Part shown: in pieces, positions 11,208 through 23,000 of the stretch | Position numbering within the stretch: position 1 is the first letter of the stretch | How the letters are laid out: every line of letters starts with the position of its first letter | The notes under the pieces: generated by a model | Told to the model about the DNA's origin: nothing | The model's input: the letters and a program-made list of their open reading frames with translations, nothing else | Databases searched by the model: none | Position numbers and translations under genes: made by a program | Assembly: GCA_950106755.1 (NCBI GenBank) | Contig: OX467087.1 | Location: 10,296,047 to 10,360,046 of the forward strand | DNA: 64,000 nt | Direction: 5' to 3' | Origin: Climacium dendroides | Taxonomy: Eukaryota; Streptophyta; Bryopsida; Hypnales; Climaciaceae

Positions 11208-12125
11208 CCCCTAAAGGACCAAGGCCTTATTTTTGCCAAAAAACACTCAAAACTGCCATTTCTGTAGCAAAGAGTAAAAAAATTTGAAAATTATTTTCTT
11301 TGCATATCCGACCATAGAATCTTATATCTTACTAGTATGAAAATGTGTGGAAAAAATTTCAGAAATTTTGACAACATAGATTAAAAGATATCTGCGTTTA
11401 AAGTGAAAAAAACAATTTTTTCAGCACCTTGCGGGACTAGATTTTTTAACTTAAGTTTTTTGCACTACAGAGTTTTGAGCTTTAAATCCTTATTGTGTGA
11501 AACTGAGTTGAGAGTTTAGGGGAATTTTTTTTCAAAAATTTAACTTAATTTTCATGCTTAAAATAATTGTTAAGTAGCAATAGGTATAAGAAAGAAGGAA
11601 AATCTAAATTATTAATATCTTTAAGATGGAATTAAAATGCACTAATTCCAATGGTGGGATTGTTCTAGCAAGCAAACAAAATCATGTAATATTTTTTCTT
11701 TAGAAAAATTGTAAAAATTGCATTCAGAAATGAATTCTATAAGTTATTTTTTCAGGAAGATGCTCTAACTACCCAAAAAACAAGATTGTCTATAACTTTC
11801 TCATAATAAGTTCAAATGGAATGAATCAAAGCTCTCCATGTAGACAAAAATATAATCCACAAGAGAAAAAAATTCAAAAAAAAAAATTCAAAATTTTTCA
11901 AATTTTTTTTTGCTGCCCGGACTGCCCCCCATCCCCTATTTTGAGCTTATTTGGTCATAACTTTTGTTTCCGGGCACCAAATGTGAAAAAAATTATATTC
12001 CCAGAAAGCTCATCAGTTTTTCTATCTTCAAAAAAAGTTTCAAAAAATCATGACAAAATTTCAGCCCATAGGTACCTGCCCGAAATCCAATTTGTCCCCC
12101 GAAAGGGACAATGGTCCTTTAGAGG
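11208..12125. mobile_element. TTAA-flanked non-autonomous element, 918 bp, with empty-site support
   Basis: TTAA stands at 11204..11207 and 12126..12129. Termini are CCCCTAAAGGACCAAGG on the left and, reverse-complemented, CCTCTAAAGGACCATTG on the right. The paralogous positions near 37605 and 48092 read straight through with one TTAA, as an unoccupied site should. No transposase frame; the 102-codon frame at 11821 is low-complexity. Confidence 0.8.
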
Positions 12126-12288
12126 TTAAGGTACATTGTAACAAGCATATGAACAGTAGTTTCAATGGTTTATGTTTAGGAGTTGTTGAATTTATATTGT
12201 GAAATTAGGGGAAGTAGTTAGTGGGAAGTGGTTGATTATTTTCAAGATTTTTTGTATGAAGTATGTTGTATTGCAATGTAAAAGTTAT

Positions 12289-12491
12289 CACTACAAGAGA
12301 AAGGGGTGTTTTAAGTAGTGTCCTAGACATCATGTCTTTTAAATAACGTCTTTTAAGTAAATTTTTAAGTAAACTTTTACTAAAAAGACAGTCTTTTTAG
12401 TAAAAGTTTACTTAAAAACTTACTCAAAAGACGTTACTTAAAAGACATGATGTCTAGGACACTACTTAAAACACCCCTTTCTCTTGTAGTG
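12289..12491. mobile_element. CACTA-type foldback MITE, copy 1
   Basis: 203 bp, almost a perfect palindrome. It begins CACTACAAGAGAAAGGGG and ends with the exact reverse complement. A 3-bp duplication, TAT, flanks it (12286..12288 and 12492..12494). The paralogue near 25153-25165 has GTTATTGATT with a single TAT and no insert. The CACTA terminus and 3-bp duplication are the hallmarks of the CACTA (EnSpm) superfamily. It cannot encode a transposase. Confidence 0.92.
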
Positions 12492-12494
12492 TAT

Positions 12495-12820
12495 TGATTT
12501 TGTTTAATGTGTTTTTGCTAGATTTTGTAGTAATGTCCACTATAGATGGGATATATGTGGTTCCCTCTTCTCCCATTGTAATGATTGTACTAAGTTTAAT
12601 TGCCCATCCATGGTTTGAGGTATTTTATTGGAATAGTAGAGTGCATACACAGAGTATATTGGGGCATAATTTTGTGTTGCAATTGCATTGTGTTGTACTA
12701 CAAGAGCAAGGAAATAGGCATGGTGAGACTATATGATTGGGTCATGGATGACCTTCAAAAATGTCACCATCTACAAGGGTGAGGCATATGTCTAATGGAG
12801 ACAATAAGCTTTCCCACTTT
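12495..12820. other. Common unit DNA without a gene
   Basis: Aligns with about 25157-26190, 37710-38130, 48520-48990 and 60925-61400. Nothing coding was recognised. Confidence 0.45.
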
Positions 12821-12824
12821 TTAA

Positions 12825-13078
12825 CCCCTAAAGGGTCAGCCTAATCAATTTAGCAAGATAGCAATTCTAGTCTGGTACATGAGACTACAAATTTCTATGT
12901 TCTTGGCCCAACTCTAATAGAAGGTGTGGATGAGGAATATATTTCATGTACATTGAAATTGAGGACATTTGAAAATATGAATAAAAACTTATAGTCTAAT
13001 TTGTTACTTTTTTCGGAAATGGACAGTTTGAACAAATAAGAAAAAATCACCTTCTTCAAAACAAAAATTTGAAATAAG

Positions 13079-13124
<46 letters not shown>

Positions 13125-13764
13125 AGCCTTGATTCATTCCATTTTGATCAATGAGTCAAACTTTATGAGAAGTTTTAGTTTGTGGGTAGTTATGTATTTT
13201 CAACTCTAAAATAAACTTTGAAGTTCTTTATTTTACTCAATTTTCAATGTTTTTTAAAAAAAAAACCCGTAGGGTGTAGACTGTTACAACATTAAAACCA
13301 TTGGAATTGGCATTTATCAATTCCATAAATAAAATTTTAACAATTTTGTATTTTGAATCATTCTCTATTTTTTCTATTTATAATTTTTTCGTATATGTTA
13401 TACAATCCCAAATGATCTAAAATTTTTCAAGCTTGTAGTTAACTTGCCTTGAAGAATGAAACCAAATAAACACCACCATTTTAAACAATTTTTCATACAA
13501 ATGTGAACTTGTAAAGTGCAACTGCTCGTTTTTTCACAAGCCAAAAAAAGACTTTTGTAGATTTAAAAGTTTATATTTTGCAATCCATGAGGTGGAAATT
13601 TTGGGAATTTTTTCCACATGATTTCAAGTTAGTATACTACAAGATCCTACAGATACATGTGTCCAAAAATGTTTTGTTTTTTTCCAAATTTTGGTACTGT
13701 GTACTAGAAATTGTAGTTTTAGAGTGTTTTTATGGATGAAAACATAGTCAAGGAACTTCATGGG
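12825..13764. mobile_element. TTAA-flanked non-autonomous element, 940 bp
   Basis: TTAA stands at 12821..12824 and 13765..13768. The left terminus is CCCCTAAAGGGTCAG; the right, reverse-complemented, is CCCATGAAGTTCC, more decayed. An AT-dinucleotide run occupies about 13081-13120. The other units lack this block between the equivalents of 12820 and 13769. Confidence 0.65.
13081..13120. repeat. AT-dinucleotide microsatellite inside a TTAA element
   Basis: Uninterrupted (AT)n run. The related element at 5143 has only TTTATATATG at the same place, so the run expanded here. Confidence 0.85.
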
Positions 13765-14127
13765 TTAAACCACCTTATTGTGTCTTTGAATATAAAATAC
13801 TTCAATGTACAAGGTTTTATTCACTAATACTAGTAGTACATATATCCATGTGTCTTGTTTGATTTAAGTTGCAAAGTGGGCATATTTTGGAGGTGTTTGG
13901 GATTGGCCAAAATAAGTGTTTCCAAGCAAAATCTATGTACAAACTATATCTGAATTGGAGAATGTATTTGATTAGTGCATCTATGGGTTATGAGTTGTAA
14001 AATAATTTGTGTTCATTCTATTGTTCATGTAGAATTTGAGCTTGATACACCACAATCCTTCATAACTCAAAATCAATTAGTCACTGCAAGTATCACACAC
14101 ACACACACACACTAGTTATTTCCTTAA

Positions 14128-14287
14128 ATGGACAATTTAGTTAAAATGGCAGTATTTTTGTAGAATGGCACTACATTCCATTAAAATGACACTTAATATG
14201 TCAAAGATGACATGACATTCCATTAGAATGGCAAACGGAGTATGGAGAATGGCAAAAAATCACCGCCATTTTAACGAAATTGCCCAT
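14128..14287. mobile_element. Short foldback element, ATGGRCAATTT-ended, at a TTAA target
   Basis: 160 bp with inverted ends ATGGACAATTTAGTTAAAAT and, reverse-complemented from the right, ATGGGCAATTTCGTTAAAAT. It is flanked by TTAA (14124..14127) and TTGA (14288..14291). Unit 4 has the empty site TTCTTTAAGCTCTATTG near 49663. Internally the motif CATTCCATTA(A/G)AATG is repeated. Confidence 0.75.
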
Positions 14288-14500
14288 TTGAGCTCTATCG
14301 AAATGATACCTTTTTATGCATTGATACTATTTATCTGCATGTGATTGATTACATCAATTGCTTTTCCACAAATTGAAGTAGCTAAATCACCTCTCAAACC
14401 CTTCTTCAATTTATATAACATGTTTGGTTCAAATTGGAGCTCAAATGAATTCATAAAAAAAAATTTGTATAGAATTTGATTAATGGTATAATTATTCACA

Positions 14501-14703
14501 CACTACAAGAGAAAGGGGTGTTTTAAGTAGTGTCCTAGACATCATGTCTTTTAAGTAACGTCTTTTAAGTAAGTTTTAAAGTAAAATTTTACTAAAAAGA
14601 CAGTCTTTTTAGTAAAAGTTTACTTTAAAACTTACTTAAAAGACGTTACTTAAAAGACATGATGTCTAGGACACTACTTAAAACACCCCTTTCTCTTGTA
14701 GTG
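14501..14703. mobile_element. CACTA-type foldback MITE, copy 2
   Basis: 203 bp, the same length as copy 1 and nearly identical, with the same CACTACAAGAGAAAGGGG ends and palindromic body. The 3-bp duplication is ACA (14498..14500 and 14704..14706). The paralogue near 49870 reads ATTCACATCATTGAG with one ACA and no insert. Confidence 0.92.
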
Positions 14704-14706
14704 ACA

Positions 14707-15077
14707 TCATTGAGTCTAATTTAAGAAATGTTAGTGGTTATTGTAATTTCATACTAGTCTTTACTTCAAAACAATAAGAGATTAAATTTAACAATATAAA
14801 ATCATAAAATATCTATGACTATTTGGACCCTAATTTATTATATATTTTAAATTGCATTTGGATTCCTATTCAACTTGCATTCTTTTTGAAGGACAAGAAG
14901 GTATGATTGTACACAATCTAATCCCATATATTTGTCTTCTTCCCAAATTCAGGTTTAGATCTCTCCCTTGCGAATGATGCAAGTCCAAAACACATTAAAA
15001 GGATTCAAAGCAAAATTATACCTCAAATGGTGCAAACTGACCTCAAAAATCTATTATCTTCTTGAATTAAAACGAAC
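14707..15077. other. Common unit DNA without a gene
   Basis: Aligns with about 26770-27130, 49880-50240 and 63060-63430. No gene was recognised. Confidence 0.45.
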
Positions 15078-15515
15078 TAAGGTAAGACAACCCATTGCAG
15101 TCAAATGACCCATGATTGTGGTCGCCTAAGAAATGACCCATTGTGATTTTTTTTTAAGGATGTGGGATGTGAGCAATAATGCATGTCTTACATGACAGCA
15201 ATGGAGTGAACATTGACCTCATTAGGAACTTCTGATTTTTCAGTGTAAAATCCATTGTAAAAATTGACTTTTTTGGCCATCTGTAATAGAAAATATTTTG
15301 ACTGCATTAGGTAGTGAGATGAGCATTACATATTCAGATTTTGTTGGTCTTAAGGTAGTCTACAAATTCTTTTGAGCTCAATGCTTCAGAGATTCTTAGC
15401 GAATTCATACTTTGTCCAAAATTTTTTAATTTCAATTGCACTTGCTGTTTCTCACACTTGTACTAATGTGGGAAAAAAATTGAAAAATTTCAGCAACAAA
15501 ATGATGCCATCATGT
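15078..15515. mobile_element. Truncated element with AAGGTAAGACARCCCATTG end
   Basis: It is the reverse-orientation relative of the complete element at 55201..55656. The left terminus TAAGGTAAGACAACCCATTG is present, followed by repeats of the subterminal motif AATGACCCAT(T)G(A/T). The other end is lost near 15515. No coding frame. Confidence 0.6.
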
Positions 15516-16043
15516 CCATGTCTCACACAGTTGTACTAATGAAAATTGAATAATGTAAAATTCAGTAATGCATGTAATTGTGCAAGGTTTTGGAATGTTG
15601 CAGGTTTAGGTAGTATGGCCTCAAAGCGACCATTTACCAACTGGACCCTTTTTGAAGGTTTCCATGAATAGAAACATTTTTGGATCATTTTTCAGAGAAA
15701 GAAAAATGGATGCAGAACACTACACAAGTGGTTTCATATTTTTTGAATCATTTTTGAATTACTTATGAATTTTCAAAAAAATTTGTTGTAGGCACCAATT
15801 TGTGACCCTAGGTCTTCCAAAATCTGACCACTTGCTGAACTTCTATAGTGATTTGAGTAAATGAAGGCCAACAATTGGCTTTTGCAATTAAATAATGTTT
15901 TTCTCTCAATGGCTTGAGAGGTCCATTTAAGGACCACCTACTATCCATTTCAGACCTAAATATAGGGGCAATTTGAAGAGGCCGCTTGCTTTTAGAGTAG
16001 ACTACCTTACAGTAAATTGGCCATTCATTGCACACATCCAAGA

Positions 16044-16239
16044 ACTGTACAACAACCATTGCCAATTACTGCATAGTAAAGGCACATTTCAACTACAAAT
16101 TGAATTGTGATGTGAACAAAACTTTGTGTCATTTCCAAGTGACTGCACAACAACCATTGCCAATTACTGCATAGTAAAGGCACATTTCAACTACAAATTG
16201 AATTGTGATGTGAACAAAACTTTGTGTCATTTCCAAGTG
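16044..16239. repeat. 98-bp tandem duplication
   Basis: A block beginning ACTG(T/C)ACAACAACCATTGCC is present twice in a row, the two copies almost identical. The neighbouring units have one related copy (for example near 27490), so it is local to the start of unit 2. Confidence 0.9.
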
Positions 16240-16735
16240 ACTATACATTGCGCGGTAAAAGGTTGCAAGGAATTTTTTATTAGATTTCAAGTGCATCTCC
16301 TTTAAGTTGCAATAAAATTTGTAGGAAAAAATCTTTTGTATTTTTGTTTTTGAAGGTGAATCATAACTTGACATTTACTAACCATGGCAAATTTCAAAAC
16401 ATGCAAGTCTATATTTATACGGAGAAGGATTTGAATTTTGTTTGTGCAACAATTAGCAAGTTTACTAAAGCTCTTGCAATTATGCTTTGCCTTCAAGGTA
16501 CACTTGAAATGGTACACATGTCTTCAAGATACACCTTTGTTTTGAAGTCTATTTTCTCATGATTAGATTATCAAATTTTTATATATTTATACAAAGGATG
16601 GAGGGCTCACCAAAGGATGCATTGCAATATTTGGATACAACATGACAAATATTTTTCATTAAGGGCTAAATGTATTGGGTAATGATAAAACATAACCTTT
16701 TCAATGGTAGCCCGTGTATATTGGTTGTTTGCAAG

Positions 16736-16869
16736 TTCTAAACACATAGAAACGAGTTGCATTGTTAGAGTTCAAGAAAAATGGTCTCATGCATCGGCAT
16801 GACATGAGTGGCAAAGATGCCCCTATAGAACAATCCCAGTGATGGTATCTCCGACCTAAAGTTCAATAG
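16736..16869 (+). pseudogene. Decayed DUF1348 exon 2, unit 2
   Basis: The sequence aligns along the whole of exon 2, from the acceptor region to the TAG. The acceptor CAGG has become CAAG, and the frame carries several codon changes (for example the WGL equivalents are lost) with in-frame stops. Upstream lies intron sequence but no exon 1. It is a passenger of the tandem duplication and about 1.7 kb from MiAMP1-B. Confidence 0.85.
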
Positions 16870-16989
16870 CTTGTCATCATCTCGATTGGACTTCAAATGT
16901 AACTATGCAACTATTGCCTATGGTAGCAATGGAACTTTGGAGTTGGAAATTAATCTATAAATTGTTGTTTTAGATTAATATTAGAATAT

Positions 16990-18258
16990 AATTGTTAGAG
17001 TGACATCCCTATTATGAAATGCAACATAAGTTGGTAGTCTTCACACATGATTCCAAAGAAACAAACTAAGATAGGTATACCCTCTTCCTAATTGTCTCAA
17101 TATCTCTATCTATCCAAGATTTCAAGGTTTAGGATTAGTTATTAAAGAGAAAAGGTGTACAAAATTATTCATATTTAAAAGTTATAACCAAAGTTTGAAG
17201 GTACACTCATTTGAGGTGTAGATGAGTATAGTGTGGGAATCATTAATATGGATGGACATACAAGTTGCAACTAAACCAATTTATGAAGGAGCAAAGAGTA
17301 TGCATCAACTAACAAATCATATTCTCATTAAATGCAAACAATCCAATGGTTTGTTAAATCATACAAAGGAGTCTCATTGCTCAATTAGTCAAAACTTTAA
17401 TTATATGAAGAAAAAGGTAGATTAGATAAAGCAACTCCTCTTGGACCTTGGGAGGAGCCGAGGAGGGCTCTAGATTGTTAATTAACTAAGATCTCCATTT
17501 ACTACAACATCATCTCAATGGAGGCCATTTCAAGACTCTCATTTCTATAGATACTTGGAGGTGCTTTAGCCAATTATGATACACTTCTTTCTAGACCCTT
17601 GATTGAATATGACTGACCTAGAGTCAAGCATCCCACATTGAGGTTATGTGCGCTAATACAAAAGCAAAGCTTCATTATGAGAATTAACATCCTTCATACT
17701 AATGTTATTTCTGATTATAATGAGGCTCTGTTTTTTGCATTCTCCAGTCCATTATCACATTCCGAAGACAGCAACCCAGACCAATTCGGATCCAACCCAA
17801 TTCTGCATTACTTCTGCAGTACGAATACAAGTCTAATCATATGGTCAAGGACCAAGTCCTTGATTGTGACACAGTAACCCAACTTGACACATACTTTTCT
17901 CCAGAAAACCAACTGATAAAGGCATAGAGGCACAAGGAGAACAAATGATTATTGAAGTCATGACGGAGAGTTCCACTGCTGAAACGCAGTGATGAACAAT
18001 TGGTCTTATTCATCAAGGTACGTGGCAGTGACATCGATACTGAGAAAGTTCCGAAACCACCTCTCCCACGAACTCTTGAAAACGGCAAACAACACACAAA
18101 ACAACAACTCGGTTGCCGTTCTACATATTAATTACTTAGCTGGAACGGCTAAAGGACTAACTGTAGTTAGTAGTCCAATTCGTGGAATGGAGGTACTAAT
18201 CTCAAGTCCATTTCATCCACAGCTATATAACGTGATCCATAATCAAGTGTAATGAAGT
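16990..18258. other. Non-coding unit DNA between the exon-2 relic and MiAMP1-B
   Basis: Matches 2190-3422 of unit 1 and the equivalents in units 3 and 5. The part from about 17740 to 18258 is the conserved MiAMP1 3' flank. No gene was recognised. Confidence 0.5.
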
Positions 18259-18582
18259 TCAGCATTGGATGAAGACACTCTGCCAGCCGACTGCGCTGCA
18301 TTGCCCCGTGCTGGCACTGAAGCGGGTATGCGCGACCCCGGTGCAGCTGGCGCTGTTGTAAGCTACGGCCGACTGCCCTTGGTACGTGAAAGCGTAGCCG
18401 CCTTTCACGTCGGTGGGGATGCTGCTGCACCCACACGCATTCAAGGTGGCCGTGCTCCCCGTGCACGCGCCCGAGTAGAACAAGAAGCTGCTCGCCTCCG
18501 ACGGCTGGGCCATCATCCCCAACACCAGAAGGACACCCACGCAGAGAGCCATGTGCCCTTGGACACTCGCAGTAGTTGCCAT
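18259..18582 (-). CDS. MiAMP1-type (beta-barrelin) antimicrobial peptide, copy B
   Basis: This is a secreted, cysteine-rich defence peptide of the MiAMP1 family, known to fold as a Greek-key beta-barrel with antifungal activity. The ORF has 107 codons. Residues 1-30 form a signal peptide with hydrophobic core ALCVGVLLVLGMMA, probably cut after SEA. The mature part has 77 residues and six cysteines at mature positions 10, 20, 22, 50, 65 and 77, including the CxC pair (ACGC) typical of the family. Family signatures are KGGYAFTYQGQ, CTGVAHTRF and the C-terminal GWQSVFIQC. ATG 18580..18582 was chosen because it follows the conserved acceptor by ten bases and opens the signal peptide. The coding part is GC-rich within AT-rich surroundings. 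The mature peptide is identical to that of C and D. Expression is unproven. Confidence 0.93.
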   Translation of the reverse strand: MATTASVQGHMALCVGVLLVLGMMAQPSEASSFLFYSGACTGSTATLNACGCSSIPTDVKGGYAFTYQGQSAVAYNSASCTGVAHTRFSASTGQCSAVGWQSVFIQC

Positions 18583-18592
18583 GACGCACAAC

Positions 18593-18931
18593 CTGCAATC
18601 AAACCATGGACCACATAGTTAGCAAGCCTGACGTCATCTGAAAGCATACTAGCTAGCGAACTATTGGACCGTTTCAAGAACAATTCTGACGCTGCCAGCT
18701 CTGTGATCGAGTCTGGTGGATATTCACAAAACTCTACTGCGCAATCATTTCGGTGCCAAACTTCGATCGATCATGATCAAGACATTGGTATGAACCGGGG
18801 TATGAACTTCGTGGAACCGATCGATGGCCTGTATGTGGAATGACAACAAATCAGTGAGGGAACTCTAGCTACATGCCATGGTTATAGAGTACGTGAAGAC
18901 ATCGACTGTGGGGTTGGCGTGATCGTCTTAC
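18593..18931 (-). other. Predicted 5'-leader intron of MiAMP1-B
   Basis: 339 bp, donor CCA|GTAAGA and acceptor GATTGCAG on the minus strand, both kept in all copies. The leader exon before it has no ATG. Confidence 0.65.
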
Positions 18932-19067
18932 TGGAGGAAACTGAAAACAAATTAAATCCCGGAGGTGCTGAAGAAATATGTCGTCTTCACAGAGAGGAGT
19001 GCCGTAGATTGAAGGCTGGAGTCTCGGAGGCTGGGGGTGTTGAAGTGTTTGTGCAGTAGTCAGAGGA

Positions 19068-19074
19068 TTATATA
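19068..19074 (-). promoter_or_regulatory. TATA box of MiAMP1-B
   Basis: TATATAA in the shared context CCCTATATAATCC, about 137 bases before the leader-intron donor. Confidence 0.65.
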
Positions 19075-19429
19075 GGGCTCGGAAGTGGAGTGGACTACAA
19101 GGTCTGGGAAACAATCGATGAAGATCGGTACGTTGCAGGTACCAGACAAGGTAGGTTCCCCGAAACAGCGCGTGCAGCAAATTTGTCCGAGATAGACGTC
19201 GAGAGGAAAAAGTCGGTTTTCAAATTTCTGTTAGGTGTTGTTTGGCAACTGAAAGAATATTCCATTGCGCTTTAGCACGTGTTAGTTCGACACCCTCTGA
19301 ATAAGTCATGAATTTCCCAAGTATTCTTTCGATGGGACTACCCAAATTGAATGGCATGCTCTGAGACTTTCGTGTTTGGATTGTGTACGTTTTGTGTCAG
19401 TCATCATACGTTTTGTACGATTTGGTACA

Positions 19430-19740
19430 AGAGTAGTAGGTCTTCATTTTGGGTTTTCATAGACTTTCATGACTGGATTGTGCATGTCTTGTGTCATATC
19501 CAGGATAAGAGTGATGTTTTTTGGTCCAATAGTAGGTCTGCATTTTGTTTTTTCAAAGACTTTCATGATTGGATTGTGTATGTCTTGTGTCATCATATCC
19601 AGGAATGGATTGATTGTTTTTGGTCCAATAGTAGTAGGTCTGCATTGTGGATTTTCGTAGACTTTCATGATTGGATTGCGTATGTCTTGTGTCATCCTAT
19701 CTTGGTGAAAAAAAATATGTTTTTTGGTCCAATTGCAATA
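19430..19740. repeat. Tandem repeat of about 96-102 bp upstream of MiAMP1-B
   Basis: Three copies, each containing GACTTTCATGA(C/T)TGGATTG, start their common motif at 19463, 19559 and 19661; a weaker one lies near 19365. Related arrays lie upstream of C (about 30440-30700), D (about 40920-41200) and E (about 54520-54650), with differing copy numbers. The plus strand is open across the array here, giving a peptide with a repeated DFHDWI core, but no family was recognised. Confidence 0.75.
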
Positions 19741-19785
19741 CGTATTGCACTTTGGACAAAGTTGATAACGCGTGTAGATGGAGTG

Positions 19786-20098
19786 ATGGACAATTTCATT
19801 CAAATGACAAAATTCCTCTACTTTGGCAATTTTTAGAGCTCAAAGCAGGTGTCTAAAGTGCACAAACGTCCTAGATGTCTAAAATCTATATTGTTCTTAG
19901 TTGTGTGAAATCTACATCAGTGCTAGATGTCACTTTTACAATTCAGATCGTGTGGTCTGAAATCTATAGTAGTGACTGATTTATCAAATCTATCAAAGTT
20001 CAAGATTCCTGAAAACTGTACCTATTCTAGATGTCACTTTTACAATTCAGAGTGGGAGGTCTGAAAATGGAATGCCGCCATTTTAACCAAACCCCCAT
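19786..20098. mobile_element. Foldback element of the ATGGRSAATTTC family, upstream of MiAMP1-B
   Basis: Ends are ATGGACAATTTCATTCAAAT and, reverse-complemented from the right, ATGGGGGTTTGGTTAAAATG. The interior has short repeats such as CTAGATGTC and GGTCTGAAA. The same insertion is present at 30752..31079, 40564..40892 (inverted) and 54688..55021, so it predates the unit duplications. No clear target duplication was found. Confidence 0.6.
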
Positions 20099-20099
20099 G

Positions 20100-23000
20100 T
20101 ACAGAGCTTGGACCATGCCAGCAAAAATCAACCATATACTGCTCTGTTTGAACAATTACAGGTGTTTCGAATTGGGCTCTTACACAGATTTCCAATTTAT
20201 CAACTGGCTTGATGAAATGGGAGGCCATTATTTACCAAAATTTCACCAAAAAAGAATGATTAAATGACAGTGATCCTGCATCACTTTAAGCTGAGAGATT
20301 GTCATCTGCTGGCTTCAAATTTCAAGGTGAAGTGGTGAGAGTCTGAAGTCCTGGAATAACATGTGAAGCAAACTGCATGTAATCCAAGACTCTTGCCTGG
20401 AACTGAACCAAGTTACAAAACTGCAGTCTAGAATCTGCACCTTTGCAGCATGAGAGTCTGGGGTACGTCAGCATATACCTCCACATTTAAACTTTTAAAA
20501 TTGATTCATTAATACACTGTTCAACAAATGCATGCTCTTTCAAATCCTTTTTTAAATCCCAACTGGAACAAACAAAAGTAAGACAGACTATTCATAATAC
20601 AGACCATGTAGACACGCGCAGTTGGACTTTTTGTGTATATGGGCTTTTTGTGACTGTCTGGATGACAGCCACAGTCATGGTCTCAGCTCATCAATCCTGG
20701 TATTGGATGAATTGAAGGTGGCTCGAGCACACAACGTGATTGCCACACAAAGTCATCTTATTAGCCAGTGTTGAGGACACTCAGGCTGATTTCACCATGT
20801 TCTACACACTGTTTTGAATTAGTGCAGATTGAAACAAAAATAAAACCAAAACTTTGGAGGTGAAACTAATTTTGCTCCCACCCTCACACTCATAAGCTAG
20901 AAGGCTGTAAAAGTAACCTAATTGGGAATTTCATTAAAATGGCAATATTCCACATGCCATTTATGCAAGACAAGACCACATATGACATTGCTTCTCAACA
21001 TATCAACCTCATAGTTGTGCCAATTCTATCCCCAAGAAGTTCAAATTGCAACACAACTCCCATGTTTCTTCACCCGTGTATCATCTATCTATAAATTTCT
21101 TCCATTTTGCAGTCCCCCTTTGTGCCATTTTAATGAAACTTTGCATCCTTTTAAGATCTAATTTGCCTTTTCAGGTTTCCATGGACAAAATGATTTTTCA
21201 GCTCATTTTTGAGAGAAAGAAAAATAGATGTAGAAGACAACACAGGTAGTTTTGTATTTTTCCAAGCATTTTTGAATTACTTATGAATTTTCAAAGATTG
21301 AGGTCATAGGCACCTATTTGTGACTATAGGTGTCCCAAAATCCGTCTTATGAAGAAATGTGCAGAAACCAAAGACAATGAGTGGCTCTTGCAATAAAAAA
21401 GTAATTTTTCTTGAATTCATTAACAGACCAAAGAGGTCCACTCAAGGATCACCTCACATCCATTCTATAGCTCCCTACAGGGACGGTCTAAAGAAGAGGA
21501 TGGTGAAATTAATTTTTCTCCCACCTTGACTCATAGTCATAGGATAAACTAGTATTTAGCATCAAAGAGATGCACACAATTCAACATCATGCGTTTTTTG
21601 AATTGCAAAAAGTACAACTATGGACGTTTGTGATGAACTAGTAGGACTCAGTGGCATTATGTCCTATGAAGGTATTAAGAAAAATAGGTTACAAGAAATA
21701 ACCTATAGATAAGGGCCTAAAACATTGTATAATTCTCAATCAAGGAGGAATTGATACAATATGGTAAGAAACTCAAAAAGTGTGCATCTAAGGGAAAAAA
21801 GACTCTTGTGCAAAAATGGATGGACCTAAAGACTTTCTACTTTTTTGTTTGAGAGAGAAAAATGAGGAATACAATAGTGGAAATTTCAATTTTAATTTTT
21901 TGGACTTGGAATGAATAAGATATGATTTTCCAAAGTCAAAGGTGCGTACATCCCTATAAATGCTCATAGGTACAAGTATCCTAAATCAAAACATGTCTTT
22001 GAATGGAGGCAATGAGTTTAAGAATGATCCCAAACATGCCTTTGAATGGAGCTACTAAGCCTAAGAGTGATCCTCTATATGTTTTCATCCAATTCACTGT
22101 CCAATATAAATCCAAATTTATTGCCACCCTTAAACCCCCTAGGCTGGGGACCAAAATTGTCCTCACATAGTTTCAAGTCCAATTCAAAGTGTTGTAACCT
22201 TTGCATTCCATGTTTGAATTCAATCAAACTTGTTGGAAAATTTGCACTCTCTCTTCTAGTTTGTGTAGTAAGATTTTTAGATGAATCCAACATGTATTAA
22301 TTTTTTGAAAATCAATCGAAGTTCACAGGTTCAATTTGAATCCACCAAATTGCATTTGATGGCTACAACTTTGGGGATTATATTCCCCTTGCAGCCTAGT
22401 TATTGCAATAAAATTTCCATGTCAATCCAAGTTGTTTTGATTGTTTGGGAGCAATTCAAAATTTGAAATCTTGACATTTTTGGATTAGAGTGAGCTTTGG
22501 CGGCTTGTTTCTTCTTTGTGTAGTGTCCATTTCTAATAAAATTATTTGAGAAAGTTATGCATACTAGTCTAGTTTGTGTGGCTAAAATTCCATATCAACC
22601 CAAGAAATTATGAGTGATTGAGAATCATTTTAGTAGAAGGAGGTTCAACCTCAAATTTGTTTTTTGAAACTTTCCTTGCTATTTTTTGATGTTTAAAAGC
22701 CATTTTGCAAACCTCACCAATTTCAAAACTTTACTATGAACCAAAGTCACACATGATAGTGATCCATGTCATCTTGCTCAATAGCCTAAAACCACACACA
22801 TGAGATGGATGTCTCTCATCACACAAAGTCACTTCCATTTCTACATCCTTGTATTAATACTGTTTCAAACAGTGTTGTACGGGCAATTCTTAATGCCCAC
22901 GCATTTTCTGAGCCCTCTCTTATAGAACTTCCATAAAAGTGAACATTCATAAGCCAATAATCTCTCTAAAGAGATATTATTTTTTTGTTTTGGCTCAGAT

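Noticed and set aside
16736..16869. DUF1348 exon-2 copies in units 2, 3 and 5 as functional genes
   Set aside because: They lack exon 1, and their frames carry stops or altered splice sites.
18167..18598. A 143-codon frame on the MiAMP1-B strand in a second reading frame, also at copies A, C, D and E
   Set aside because: Out of frame with the signal peptide and six-cysteine domain. Arginine- and glycine-rich composition is typical of a frame shadow.
18265..18618. A 117-codon frame antisense to MiAMP1-B, repeated with copies C, D and E
   Set aside because: It is opened by the GC-rich codons of the real gene on the other strand and by the array duplicating it. It has no recognisable domain and follows the changes of the sense gene.
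19351..19836. A 161-codon frame over the upstream tandem repeat as a real protein gene
   Set aside because: It arises from a repeated unit, lies upstream of MiAMP1-B on the opposite strand, has no known family and is not kept at full length in units 3-5. Kept only as an observation.
20923..21147. A further complete foldback element of the ATGGGGAATTTC family
   Set aside because: One end is clear but the other is weak, and no empty site or target duplication could be shown.
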